Assembly (NCBI RefSeq): GCF_027944115.1
Contig: NZ_JAPJZI010000001.1
Coordinates: 1,984,001-2,048,000, forward strand
DNA: 64,000 nt
Source of the DNA: Hoeflea prorocentri
GTDB taxonomy: Bacteria > Pseudomonadota > Alphaproteobacteria > Rhizobiales > Rhizobiaceae
Direction of reading: 5' to 3'
Part shown: positions 44,144-53,096 of the stretch, one piece after another
How positions within the stretch are numbered: the first letter of the stretch is position 1
Layout: the number at the start of each line of letters is the position of its first letter
Program-made: the position numbers and the translations under genes
The notes under the pieces: model-generated
Told to the model about the DNA's origin: nothing
The model's database searches: none
The model's input: only the letters and a program-made list of their open reading frames with translations

Positions 44144-45133
44144 TCATACCAATCTTGCGTCGTTCGCAAGCTTCTTTGTCTTGCTGGGCAACTCTCCAAA
44201 CTCTCTTTCATAATAGCGGGAAAATCGCCCGAAATGCGTCATGCCCCAATTGGATGCAATGTGGGCAACCGTCATCTCACAATGGCCTGACGCCAGTTCC
44301 TGACGGATGCGCATCAGCCTTTCACGGCGCAACACCTCAACCGGCGTACGCGTCAGATTTCTGGTGAACGCATATTGCAGAGTGCGTATGGACACTCCGG
44401 CGGCTTCGGCAATGTCGCTCATGCCGATTGGTTTTGCGGCATTTTCGACAATGAAGCTCCGCGCGCGTTTAACATATCCGGCGTTCAGGGCCGTTACGGG
44501 CTCGTTCATGAACTGGCTGATATTGCTCGGCTGCATTGCCAAAAATTCGGACAAGAGCGCTTCTTCAAGCAGCCTTTGGTCAAGCGCACTGTCGGAGACA
44601 AAAAGACGTCCCTCCTCTGCCGCGCCATAAAGCGCACAAACCTTCCGGCGCCAAAGTTCGGCGTCCGGCCTTGCAAAGCTGATCTGTGGTTCGAAAACGA
44701 TAGGCGTTGAAAGGCTTCGGCTAATTACCGCTTCTGCAAAGCGCGACAATACTTTACGGCTGACATAAACCAGGAACTGTTCGCAGCCGGCGAGCCAGAT
44801 CATACGGGTGCGCCGGTCCGGATTGAGGATCGTGCCCGTGTTGCGGTCGGACAGGAATGTGCTACTGCCATTCGTGATGCGGGCAGCACCGCTGACCGGT
44901 ATCTGGATGAGATAAAAATCCTGTAATTCCTGCGGATCGATCAGGACCGTCGCGCCGTAATGCAGGTAGTTGATGGCAATCATTGCACCCCGGGCAAGGT
45001 GATGACGGGCATCGAATGCATCATGCTCGGCAAGCGGCTCAAGCCTGTGCGCGCAGAAGCTCCGAGCGACCAGCTCACGGGCGTGATCGGGATCGCGTGT
45101 GTGAAACAGTGCAAACTGCGACAGCGGCGTCAT
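44144..45133 (-). CDS. AraC-family transcription regulator
   Basis: About 329 aa. The N-terminal AraC-binding-like cupin part (FYLIQIPVSGAARITNGS, then ILNPDRRTRMIWLAGCEQFLVYV) is followed by two HTHs: MSDIAEAAGVSIRTLQYAFT and VAHIASNWGMTHFGRFSRYY. ATG 45133 is chosen since the longer frame runs into the divergent cupin gene. The 110 bp between them should hold the shared promoter, so cupin and FMO are its likely targets. Confidence 0.85.
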   Translation of the reverse strand: MTPLSQFALFHTRDPDHARELVARSFCAHRLEPLAEHDAFDARHHLARGAMIAINYLHYGATVLIDPQELQDFYLIQIPVSGAARITNGSSTFLSDRNTGTILNPDRRTRMIWLAGCEQFLVYVSRKVLSRFAEAVISRSLSTPIVFEPQISFARPDAELWRRKVCALYGAAEEGRLFVSDSALDQRLLEEALLSEFLAMQPSNISQFMNEPVTALNAGYVKRARSFIVENAAKPIGMSDIAEAAGVSIRTLQYAFTRNLTRTPVEVLRRERLMRIRQELASGHCEMTVAHIASNWGMTHFGRFSRYYEREFGELPSKTKKLANDARLV

Positions 45134-45242
45134 GGCATCGCACCCGGCCGTTTTTTGCGCAAATCGGATAGACAGCGCGCCAGACCGGCTCCATCCTTCA
45201 AGCTTAAAATAGTTTTGGATACTGTCAACCTGGGAGGAACCG

Positions 45243-45695
45243 ATGACACAGGATCTGGAAAAGGGCATTACCCGCAACGGAACCGGCTACGCCGATACGA
45301 CCCTCAATATTCTCGGCCAGACTTATTACCCCAAGGCCTGCTGCGACTCGACCTTTGCCTTTGAGACGAATTCGGAGCCCGGCCAGTTCGTGCCGGTCCA
45401 TGTGCACCCGACGCAGGATGAGTTCATCCTCGTCCAGGAAGGTGTCTTGGACCTGAAGCTCGACGGCAAGTGGGTCAAGGCCGAAGCCGGCGACCTGGTA
45501 CGCATGCCGCGCGGCATTCCGCATGGCTATTTCAACAAGTCGGACAAGCCGGCTCGCGCCCTCTTCTGGGTCTCGCCTGCCGGTAAGCTGGAAGAACTTT
45601 TCAACAATCTGCACAATCTGGAAGACCCGGAAGAGGTCGTGAAGATTTCGGCGCAGCATGAGGTCGATTTCCTGCCGCCCGAGGCAAACGACTGA
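45243..45695 (+). CDS. cupin-domain protein
   Basis: Product of 150 aa. VPVHVHPTQDEFILVQEG is cupin motif 1 (His, His and Glu ligands) and GDLVRMPRGIPHGYFN is motif 2 (His). GGAGG precedes ATG. Single-domain cupins often act as dioxygenases or epimerases or sense metabolites. It is the first gene of an operon with the flavin monooxygenase, divergent from the AraC regulator. Confidence 0.85.
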   Translation: MTQDLEKGITRNGTGYADTTLNILGQTYYPKACCDSTFAFETNSEPGQFVPVHVHPTQDEFILVQEGVLDLKLDGKWVKAEAGDLVRMPRGIPHGYFNKSDKPARALFWVSPAGKLEELFNNLHNLEDPEEVVKISAQHEVDFLPPEAND

Positions 45696-45789
45696 TCTGA
45701 GCGCATCGGCCGGGCATGCCCGGCCCAATCAAAAACGGAACATTTTTGGACCTGCCGGATATCCGGCAGGCCATGAGGGAGATATTGCC

Positions 45790-47277
45790 ATGGTCAAGCG
45801 CAAGCATGTTGCTGTCATCGGCGCAGGCGTCAGCGGATTGGCGGCTGCCAAGGTTTTCAAGGAAAAGGGACATACGGTTTCGGTCTTTGAACGCAGCCAC
45901 GATCTCGGCGGCGTCTGGGAGCCGTCACGCTCCTATCCGGATGTTCAGACCCAAAGCCCCAAGGATCTTTACCGCTACACCGACAAGGCCATGCCCGACC
46001 AATATCCGGAATGGCCAAAGGGGCCGCAGGTCCATGCCTATCTCGATGATTATGCCGCCGACCACGGCCTGCGCGATCTCATTCGTTTCGGCACTGCTGT
46101 CCAGTATATGGACCGGCGCCCGGACGGCGCGCCTGGCTGGCAACTAGAGCTTGAAGACGAAAGCGGAAAACGCTCGGAGGCTTTCGATTTCGTCGCTGTC
46201 TGCACCGGCCAGTTCAGCGAAAAGAACGTGCTCACCCATCCGGGCCAAGATGAATTCGAGGCAGCCGGCGGGACCGTCATGCACTCATCCGAATACACCG
46301 ACCCGAATATGGTCGAGGGTAAGGATGTGGTCGTCCTGGGTTTTTCAAAATCGGCAACGGACATTGCCGTCAACGCCGCCAACAGCGGCGCGAAATCCGT
46401 CACCATCGTCTATCTGGAATCGGTCTGGCGCATTCCCTATTTCATCGGCGGGCTGATCAACTTCAAACGCATCCTCTATATCCGCAAGCAGGAAAACATG
46501 TTCCAGGGCTGGGATCTGTCGGCGCTCGACCGGTTCAAATATGCCATTGCCGCCCCGTTCATCTGGGCCAATTGGCGGGCACTGGAATCCCTGCTCACAC
46601 TTCAGCTCAAGCTGAACAAGACCGGCCTGCGCCCCAAGACCCGCATCGAGGACGGCGTCAACTGTTCCGTCCCCATCGTTACCCCCGGCTTCTTCGATCT
46701 CGTCGCCAGCGGCCGGATCAAGGCAATCCAGGGCACATTCGAGGCTTATGAGCCGGGCAAAATCAGGCTGAGCGGCGGCGAGACCGTATCTGCGGATGTT
46801 GCAATTCTTGCCGTCGGCTGGAAGTTGGGCGTGCCTTTCCTACCGGAAGCATATCGGGAGAAGCTCGTCGAACCGGACGGGCAGTACAGGCTCTACCGCA
46901 TCATCGCGAATCCCGACCTGCCGGATATGGGCTTTGTCGGTTTCAATTCGTCCTTCTGTACGGTGCTGAGCGCCGAGATGGCGGCGAACTGGCTGGTGCG
47001 CTATGCAGACGGCATGCTCGCCAGGCAGCCGAGCGATGCGGAGATGCGGAGCAATATCGACATGATGCTGGACTGGCGGCGCAATGGCCGGCCCGCCGCA
47101 CAGGTCTATGGCGGTCTGTGCTCGGCGCCGTTCCATTTCATGCATTTTGATGAGTTGCTTGACGATATGGGCGCTTCGGTGCGCCGGCGTAACCCATTGG
47201 CCGAAAACCTGTCGCCGCCGGATGCCGATGCCTATGGCCGCTTTCTGGCTTCAACGCCTGACTATACGGTCGCCTGA
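45790..47277 (+). CDS. flavin-containing monooxygenase
   Basis: Product of 495 aa. FAD motif VIGAGVSGLAAAKVF is at the start, and the FMO/BVMO signature appears as a diverged FEAAGGTVMHSSEY. The NADPH motif is VVVLGFSKSATDIAVN and a late ILAVGWKLGVPFLP follows. Oxidises a nucleophilic or ketone substrate with NADPH and O2; substrate unknown. ATG 45790 is used because the longer frame from 45658 overlaps the cupin gene. Confidence 0.85.
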   Translation: MVKRKHVAVIGAGVSGLAAAKVFKEKGHTVSVFERSHDLGGVWEPSRSYPDVQTQSPKDLYRYTDKAMPDQYPEWPKGPQVHAYLDDYAADHGLRDLIRFGTAVQYMDRRPDGAPGWQLELEDESGKRSEAFDFVAVCTGQFSEKNVLTHPGQDEFEAAGGTVMHSSEYTDPNMVEGKDVVVLGFSKSATDIAVNAANSGAKSVTIVYLESVWRIPYFIGGLINFKRILYIRKQENMFQGWDLSALDRFKYAIAAPFIWANWRALESLLTLQLKLNKTGLRPKTRIEDGVNCSVPIVTPGFFDLVASGRIKAIQGTFEAYEPGKIRLSGGETVSADVAILAVGWKLGVPFLPEAYREKLVEPDGQYRLYRIIANPDLPDMGFVGFNSSFCTVLSAEMAANWLVRYADGMLARQPSDAEMRSNIDMMLDWRRNGRPAAQVYGGLCSAPFHFMHFDELLDDMGASVRRRNPLAENLSPPDADAYGRFLASTPDYTVA

Positions 47278-47318
47278 GATCGCCCGCACCGGCCGCCGAA
47301 CATCGGAAGGCCGCAAAG

Positions 47319-47352
47319 AAAATCCGCGCTGGTCGAACCGGGCGCGGATTTT
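47319..47352. terminator. bidirectional terminator
   Basis: AAAATCCGCGC and GCGCGGATTTT, 11 bp arms with A-run and T-run on both ends. It lies between the convergent monooxygenase and IalB-like genes. Confidence 0.8.
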
Positions 47353-47358
47353 GAAACC

Positions 47359-47976
47359 TTACATCATGGCCTGCTGCATATTGCCTTTAAAGTCGGCAAA
47401 TGCGCCGGCGAAGGGCAGCATCGGCCAATTGCGCACCAGCGTCTGGCCGTAGCGGTCAGTGAATTCGACATGCATGTCCAGTTCGCCCGTTCCCTGGTCC
47501 GAGAACGCGCGCACCAGTGCATCGGCTGCGGGACCGGTAAAGCTGCATACGCCGCTTTCAAGGCATGCGCCGTCGTCCAGCCGCCAAACGGCCATGCCAT
47601 CGCGGACAAGATAGAACCCGTCCGTTTGAAAGCTCAGGCCGTTTTCGAGGTCAAACTCGACCCGCAGGCCATTCTTGGCCGGGCTGACATAGGCGGCGAT
47701 CGTTCCGAAGCGATCCTGCGCATCGCTGTTCGCACCGGTGCTGAACCGGTCGAGCAGACGCAGATAACAGCGTTCCGCATTGCCGTCGTTCATGGGTTCG
47801 CCGACTTCACAGATCGATTCCCACGGTCCGAACCGGTTGTAGCGCGTCGTTGACCATTCGCCTGCCGTTGCTGATGTCAGGCGCGGTTCGGCATCGCCGG
47901 TGATTGCCGGCGTGAAAAAGCCAAAGCCAAGCCCTGCGACCGCCAGTGCAGCGGCGGCCACGGTGATGTTTCGCAT
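47359..47976 (-). CDS. IalB-family exported protein
   Basis: Product of 205 aa with a signal peptide (MRNITVAAAALAVAGLGFGF). The mature part follows the invasion-associated locus B layout: FGPWESICEVGEP, CYLRLLDRF, GLRVEFDLENGLSF, GFYLVRDGMAVWRLDDGAC-L and DALVRAFSDQG, with the conserved Cys pairs. Periplasmic; function in free-living relatives unclear. Confidence 0.75.
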   Translation of the reverse strand: MRNITVAAAALAVAGLGFGFFTPAITGDAEPRLTSATAGEWSTTRYNRFGPWESICEVGEPMNDGNAERCYLRLLDRFSTGANSDAQDRFGTIAAYVSPAKNGLRVEFDLENGLSFQTDGFYLVRDGMAVWRLDDGACLESGVCSFTGPAADALVRAFSDQGTGELDMHVEFTDRYGQTLVRNWPMLPFAGAFADFKGNMQQAMM

Positions 47977-48129
47977 TGTCCTGCTCCGTTTGCTCGCGCG
48001 AAAAAGCTGCGACGGTTCAGGCAGTTAGCCCTCCGATCCCGTGGCGCTCTTTCCAGCGACGATGTACTTCCCGATATGGTGGTTCGTTCAATCCGCGCAA
48101 GCCCTGTTAAACAAAATGTGAGAGTTTTC

Positions 48130-50319
48130 TCACATTGGGCCGAATTTCCTGTAGCCGGGATACTCCGCCCTGCCCGGCTCTGTTCGGTCAGGCTTGGGCG
48201 TTGGCACGGGAGCAAAAGGTGGACGTCGCCCGAACAGATCGCCATCCGTTTTCACAAACCGGTTTGCCGCCTTTAGCTGACGGCGCACATGCCCCGGCTC
48301 GAAGCCGCTGCGCTGAAGCACATAATCTTCCGGAGACGGCAGATCGCGATGCAGGATCCAGTAGAGCGGCTGGCGTTGGCGTCTCTTGCCGAGCGCCGGG
48401 CTGCGCAAATCGCCGTCAACATCCGGAAAGAGCTGAAGATGCCTGAAAAGCTCGCCAAGGCCGACATCCGTCCCGCTCGAATGGATGAAACGGGCGCCGA
48501 CCCGGGACCGGCCCGTGCGTCCTTCCACCAGGCTGCCATCATCGCTCAACAACTGCATGTTGACAAAACGGTCATAGACACCGCCGGCGGGCCTTCCCGT
48601 CGAGGCGCGGATCACCTCGCCATTCTCGTTGCGTAAAACGCCGTCTTTTAGCAGCAGGTCCATGATAGGCACTTTGCGGAAGCGAGGCTGGCGCGGGCCT
48701 GAGGTGAGGTTGCCGTCATTGTCCCCCGGGTAGTAGCTGACATCGCCGACATCCGGATCGCCGTCGACCAGATCGCCCGCTCGCATCGGCCTGCCGAAGA
48801 AGTCGATCTTCATCTCCGGGTCGTAATGCGGCGAGGCTGGCTCGAGGGCATCGAACCGCAAACGCCTTGCGCCCATTTTCTTCAGAAATTCCTCGCGCAA
48901 ATTTTCCGGCGATATCAACCGCGAAAACGCACCGGTCTCCTCCTCATAGAGCGCCGTCCCCGCATCCGTCGGGACAGCCTTGTAGGTGCCGCCCTCGTCC
49001 CGGTAGATCTGCTTCGTATTGTCAATCGTTTCCCGTGGCACCACAATTTCGCGAAGGCCACCCTTGCTGTCGGGCGTCAGGAACACGTCGCCCTCATCCG
49101 TCGCAATATAGCCGGTGATCGGGCGTCCGGCCTCGTCCAGCATGTATTGCCCGTACAACTCAAGAAAGTCCTGGCCGAAGATCTCCCGGAACCGCTCCGG
49201 TCCTTCGCGCTTGAAGAACTGATATTCCTGGCTGAGTGCAAAGCGCCGGACGAACTCCAGTTCTTCAGGCGTCAGGATACCGTGACGGTTGTTGTAGTCG
49301 CGTGCGAAGCGGGCAATCAGCCCGGCGGTCAGTGCCTGACCGTCATTGTTGGCGACGATGTAATCATGCAAGGCCCCAGCAAAATCCTTGCCTTTCTCGC
49401 CGCCCGCATAGCCGCCGATCAGCGCGCCGGCAGCGATTGCAAGCACCTTTGTCACCGGGTTTGGAACCACGCCCAGAACGCGCAAACCGGCCGCCACGGC
49501 CCAGCCGCCTGCCGCCGCCCCCGCCGTTCCGCCGGACAGATCGCCGGCGAGCTTGGCCCAGGCCTTCTCGGCCTTGACGGCATCGCCACGCTCGGCGTGC
49601 CATGCCGACTCCTCCGCCGCCTGCGCCACACTGACAACATCACCGAGGATACCCGCGGCCTTGAGCGTGCCGAGGAAGAGGCCGAGTTTAGCGAAACGGC
49701 GTGCGCCAAAGAATATCTCACCCTTTTCGTCCGCGAATTTTGTCTTGAACTTCTCGATCTCCTCCGCCGTAAAAACTCTTCGATATTTCTCGCTGAGGTT
49801 TCCCGTTTGGACATGCTGCATAATCGCCACATAATCCTCGGCGCTGATGCGACCGTTGATGGCCTCGTTGAAGTAAAAACCGGGCAGACCGCCGTGGGAG
49901 CGGACCTTGATGTTCCAACCCTTGTTCTTCTTGACATGATCCGGCCATTCATTGAGCCCGCTGTCGTGGCTGAGGATCGTGAATGTTTCTGTTTTGTTCT
50001 CTAGAATATATTTTACGATGGCCACGTCGGCCCGCTGGCCTGCCTTCACAGAAGGGAAATATTGGCGCTTGAGGGTTTCGAGTTCGGCCGCTTTGACTTT
50101 AAGTTGAGGTTTGATGACACCTGGACGTGAGCCCAGCCAATCGTTTACTTCACCTCTTCGTCCACGCGGCAACTCTTCTGAAACGTTATGAAGGATGATC
50201 AATCGGTTTCCATTCGAGATCAGCGGACGCAAGCCATCAATGCCATGTTTTTCATGCATGGTGTAAAGGTTCGACAGCTGCGGCATGTCGATGAGAATAA
50301 GGGCTTTTTGCTCGCTCAT
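48130..50319 (-). CDS. giant PIN-domain fusion protein P5
   Basis: Product of 729 aa with the same plan as P3. The PIN domain (residues 1-125) has Asp11, Glu49, Asp98 and Asp119, with Asn at the place of P3 Glu45. A GLPGFYFNEAINGRI block follows, then a Gly/Ala-rich hydrophobic segment (about 270-320), a variable region, and a C-terminal module (about 491-729) nearly identical to P3. The start overlaps the S5 stop by 4 bases. Its DNA forms a long inverted repeat with 42.4-43.05 kb. Damage-inducible through the box at 51898. Confidence 0.65.
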   Translation of the reverse strand: MSEQKALILIDMPQLSNLYTMHEKHGIDGLRPLISNGNRLIILHNVSEELPRGRRGEVNDWLGSRPGVIKPQLKVKAAELETLKRQYFPSVKAGQRADVAIVKYILENKTETFTILSHDSGLNEWPDHVKKNKGWNIKVRSHGGLPGFYFNEAINGRISAEDYVAIMQHVQTGNLSEKYRRVFTAEEIEKFKTKFADEKGEIFFGARRFAKLGLFLGTLKAAGILGDVVSVAQAAEESAWHAERGDAVKAEKAWAKLAGDLSGGTAGAAAGGWAVAAGLRVLGVVPNPVTKVLAIAAGALIGGYAGGEKGKDFAGALHDYIVANNDGQALTAGLIARFARDYNNRHGILTPEELEFVRRFALSQEYQFFKREGPERFREIFGQDFLELYGQYMLDEAGRPITGYIATDEGDVFLTPDSKGGLREIVVPRETIDNTKQIYRDEGGTYKAVPTDAGTALYEEETGAFSRLISPENLREEFLKKMGARRLRFDALEPASPHYDPEMKIDFFGRPMRAGDLVDGDPDVGDVSYYPGDNDGNLTSGPRQPRFRKVPIMDLLLKDGVLRNENGEVIRASTGRPAGGVYDRFVNMQLLSDDGSLVEGRTGRSRVGARFIHSSGTDVGLGELFRHLQLFPDVDGDLRSPALGKRRQRQPLYWILHRDLPSPEDYVLQRSGFEPGHVRRQLKAANRFVKTDGDLFGRRPPFAPVPTPKPDRTEPGRAEYPGYRKFGPM

Positions 50320-50816
50320 GAGCGTTTCTCCCTTATGATGCTGATATCCAGCAATTTGCTTTTCGCTGCCTCGCCGAAGAGGTCATCGAATTCACCGATC
50401 AGATAGCCTTCCATGACATACTCGGCCTGATCAAAGAAGAGTGTATGCGCCTCAGGGTGGTATTTCAGTCGGTACCATCGTTGAAAGTCGTGTATCCAGG
50501 ACCGTCTCCAGAACTCCTCATCCGATACGCGTTCCGCATCTTCGTCGAGATCCAGCGGCATCATATGATCCCAGATTTCCGGATGTTTCTGACAGGTTCG
50601 AATATATTTGTAGACTTCATCCAAACTTACCCAGGCGTCCGGGCTAGTCGGGTCGGGACCTAAATCGAGCGGGGATCCGTTTCTTTTGATCAGTTCTCTT
50701 CTTCGCGCTTCCTCCAGCGCAGCTGCCTCAATCTCCCAATAGAAGGCCTCCCTTTCAGGCGGCTCGATCTCCCAGGGTCTTGCTTGAATGTCAGTTTTTC
50801 CTTCATGCTTGCTCAT
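50316..50816 (-). CDS. small acidic PIN-partner protein S5
   Basis: Product of 166 aa with SPDAWVSLDEVYKYIRTCQKHPEIW, FQRWYRLKYHPEAH and GEFDDLFGEAA, the full family signature. ATG 50816 (AGGA upstream) lies inside the end of the upstream PIN gene, so the longer frame from 50915 is rejected. It overlaps P5 by 4 bases and is its likely inhibitor. Confidence 0.7.
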   Translation of the reverse strand: MSKHEGKTDIQARPWEIEPPEREAFYWEIEAAALEEARRRELIKRNGSPLDLGPDPTSPDAWVSLDEVYKYIRTCQKHPEIWDHMMPLDLDEDAERVSDEEFWRRSWIHDFQRWYRLKYHPEAHTLFFDQAEYVMEGYLIGEFDDLFGEAAKSKLLDISIIREKRS

Positions 50817-51300
50817 GGATTGGTCCTGTCGTTTGTGTGCTGACATTAGGCTGGCGGCTCGTATTGCGGAACTCCTCGAGCATGGTCTTGGGGTAGCCCA
50901 GCCAGCCGTGGTCATGGGCTACCAGCCGGTATTCCTGACCGTCGCCCTTCACCGTCTCAAGGTACCGGTATGCGGCAATATCGGCCCGGTTCTTGCCGCT
51001 CGCGGCCTCGCTCTCCTGCATATCAGGAAAGTAGCGCCTTTTGAGTTGCCTCAGGGCATCCGGTTCATCCGGAATCTGGGGTTCAAGAATTTCGGCACCG
51101 TTGGCCAGCAGCCATTTCTCAATAGGTTTCTTGAAGCGTCCATCGCGAATTTCATCCAACACCTCTCGAAGCACGATTACTCTGCCGCCATCCCGATAGA
51201 AGGGCGACAGAGTGCCGTATTTGGCATCGACCTTGATGCCGTCTGTCTGAGACATCACATAGAGATTTAGAAGCGGACCGATATCGAGCAGATGGTTCAC
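50803..51300 (-). CDS. stand-alone PIN-domain protein P4
   Basis: Product of 165 aa. It opens MNHLLDIGPLLNLYVM with Asp6; Glu50 (VLREVLDEI), Asp107 (NRADIAAYRYL) and Asp130 (VAHDHGW) complete a PIN-type metal site. It lacks the giant C-terminal extension. It overlaps S4 upstream by 4 bases and S5 downstream by 14. Predicted RNase toxin with S4 as partner. Confidence 0.75.
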   Translation of the reverse strand: MNHLLDIGPLLNLYVMSQTDGIKVDAKYGTLSPFYRDGGRVIVLREVLDEIRDGRFKKPIEKWLLANGAEILEPQIPDEPDALRQLKRRYFPDMQESEAASGKNRADIAAYRYLETVKGDGQEYRLVAHDHGWLGYPKTMLEEFRNTSRQPNVSTQTTGPIHEQA

Positions 51301-51773
51301 TGAACGATCCCCCGGTCTTCTCCGATTTCAAGGATCGCGGAACGCGCTTCGTCTCCGAAGGGATCGTCCAGCCTCCCGTCAATGACATCAACAACAACGA
51401 TATCGCCGACGATCAGATCATACGGGTTGTAGCCCGGTAGATGTTTGAATGCGTACCAGCGCTGGAACCTCAGCGTCAGATAATGGTTCCAGGTCTCCTC
51501 CTCCGTGCTCTCCAGGATACCTTCGGAGTACTCCTGTTCGCGATGGCGCTTGAGCATGACATTGGCATTCCAGATTTCCGGATGCGCCTTGCAGGCGCGG
51601 ACATAGGCAAACACATCCGCCACAGTGAGTTTCTTGTCCGGGTCGATCTCCGGATAGGTGTTCTCAGGCTTGCCCTCGCGCTCGGCCCGCTCGCGGAACG
51701 CGCGGGCTATATCCCAAAACTCCAACTCCCACGGGAACGGCTCCGGCGGCACAAAATCCTCGTCTTCACTCAT
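51297..51773 (-). CDS. small acidic PIN-partner protein S4
   Basis: Product of 158 aa. PDKKLTVADVFAYVRACKA-HPEIW, FQRWYAFKHLPG and GRLDDPFGDEA define it. The first 46 codons are almost the same as in S6. First gene of cluster 2, 125 bases after its LexA box; AAAGGATCAAGGA precedes ATG. Confidence 0.7.
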   Translation of the reverse strand: MSEDEDFVPPEPFPWELEFWDIARAFRERAEREGKPENTYPEIDPDKKLTVADVFAYVRACKAHPEIWNANVMLKRHREQEYSEGILESTEEETWNHYLTLRFQRWYAFKHLPGYNPYDLIVGDIVVVDVIDGRLDDPFGDEARSAILEIGEDRGIVQ

Positions 51774-51897
51774 TCCTTGATCCTTTCGTCCAAAGACCTA
51801 TCAACGCGCCCGGACATCCGGTGCGGACGGCAAAATTCAATCCTGCATTGCATGAAACCACTATGGGAATTTGTTATGTCATGCTCAAGCGAAATCA

Positions 51898-51912
51898 GAA
51901 CAAAATAAGAAC
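51898..51912 (-). promoter_or_regulatory. LexA (SOS) box of PIN cluster 2
   Basis: On the minus strand GTTC-TTATTTT-GTTC, followed by TTTCGCTTGAGCATGACA and AATTCCC as in cluster 1. It lies immediately after the terminator of cluster 3. Confidence 0.8.
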
Positions 51913-51924
51913 AAAACTAAAGCT

Positions 51925-51940
51925 GTTGCCGCACGGCAAC
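51925..51940 (-). terminator. terminator hairpin of PIN cluster 3
   Basis: GTTGCC, a 4-base loop, GGCAAC, then AGCTTTAGTTTT on the minus strand. It separates the truncated P7' from the promoter of cluster 2. Confidence 0.55.
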
Positions 51941-51959
51941 CCTTATCGGGCAGTCAGGT

Positions 51960-52115
51960 TCAAGGCCAATTCTGCACTATGCGCTTCAACGCTTTGGGCG
52001 AACTGCTGCTGATGTTGAGCGGGCGGTAGCCATCAATGCGGTGCTTTTCATGCATCGTAAAAAGGTTCGAAAGCTGCGGCATGTCGATGACAATAAGGGC
52101 TTTTCGCTCGCTCAC
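51960..52115 (-). pseudogene. truncated PIN-domain start P7'
   Basis: A GTG start overlaps the S7 stop. The first 33 residues (VSERKALIVIDMPQLSNLFT...) match the opening of P5, then the sequence departs and stops after 51 codons. It is what remains of a giant PIN gene after deletion or cassette exchange; the join lies near base 52015. Confidence 0.7.
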
Positions 52116-52612
52116 GCGTCTTTCTCCCGTATGGCGCCGACATCAAGCAGTTCTTTTTTTGCCGCATCGCCAAACAGATCATCAAACTCGCCGATCAGAT
52201 AGCCCTCCATGACATATTCGGCACTATCAAAGGCGGATGTATGCGTCCCCGGGTGGTACTTTAACCAGTACCATCGCTGAAAGCTGCCAATCCAGGACCG
52301 TCGCCAGAACTCCTCATCCGATACGCGTTCCACGTCTTCGTCCAGATCCAGAGGCATCATGTGATCCCAGATTTCCGGGTGCTTCTGGCAGGCTCGAATG
52401 TAAGTGTAGACTTCATCCAACGTTAGCCAGTAGTCCGGGTCAATCGGCTGCGGAGTTAAATCGACAGGAGATCCAGTTCTTTTGATGAGCTCTCTTCTTC
52501 GCACCTCCTCCAGCTTATCTGCCTCAATCTCCCAGTAGAAGGCCTCCCTTTCAGGCGGTTCGATCGCCCAGGGCCTTGCTTGAATTTCAGTTTTTCCTTC
52601 AGGCTTGCTCAT
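52112..52612 (-). CDS. small acidic PIN-partner protein S7 (orphan)
   Basis: Product of 166 aa, closely related to S5 (DPDYWLTLDEVYTYIRACQK-HPEIW, FQRWYWLKYHPGTH, GEFDDLFGDAA). ATG 52612 mirrors the S5 start. Its PIN partner survives only as P7', so it is an orphan immunity-type gene. Confidence 0.65.
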   Translation of the reverse strand: MSKPEGKTEIQARPWAIEPPEREAFYWEIEADKLEEVRRRELIKRTGSPVDLTPQPIDPDYWLTLDEVYTYIRACQKHPEIWDHMMPLDLDEDVERVSDEEFWRRSWIGSFQRWYWLKYHPGTHTSAFDSAEYVMEGYLIGEFDDLFGDAAKKELLDVGAIREKDA

Positions 52613-53096
52613 GGATTGGCCCTGTCGTTTGTGTGCTAGCTGGAGATCGGCGGCCCGTATTGCGGAACTCCTCGAGCATGGTTTTGGGGTAGTCCAGCCA
52701 GCCGCTGTCATGGGCCACCAGCCGGTATTCCTGACCGTCGCCCTTCACCGTCTCAAGGAACCGGTATGCGGCAATATCGGCCCGGTTCTTGCAGCTCGCG
52801 GCCTCGCTCTCCTGCATATCAGGAAAGTAGCGCTTCTTGAGTTGCCTCAGGGCATCCGGTTCATCCGGAATCTGGGGTTCAAGAATTTCGGCACCATTGG
52901 CCTTCAGCCAATCTGCAATCTTGTTCCTATACGGTTCATACTCAATCTCACCCAACACCTCATGCAGCACGATCACCCGGCCACCATCACGATGGAAAGG
53001 CGACAGGGTACCGTATTTGGGATCGATTTTTATGCCGTCACTTTGCGACATGCGATAAAGGTTGAGCAGCGGCCCGATATCCAGGACGTGGTTCAT
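52599..53096 (-). CDS. stand-alone PIN-domain protein P6
   Basis: Product of 165 aa, paralogue of P4 with the same acidic set (Asp6, Glu50, Asp107, Asp130). Differences concentrate at residues 49-66 (EIEYEPYRNKIADWLKANG against EIRDGRFKKPIEKWLLANG in P4). 4-base overlap with S6. Confidence 0.75.
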   Translation of the reverse strand: MNHVLDIGPLLNLYRMSQSDGIKIDPKYGTLSPFHRDGGRVIVLHEVLGEIEYEPYRNKIADWLKANGAEILEPQIPDEPDALRQLKKRYFPDMQESEAASCKNRADIAAYRFLETVKGDGQEYRLVAHDSGWLDYPKTMLEEFRNTGRRSPASTQTTGPIHEQA

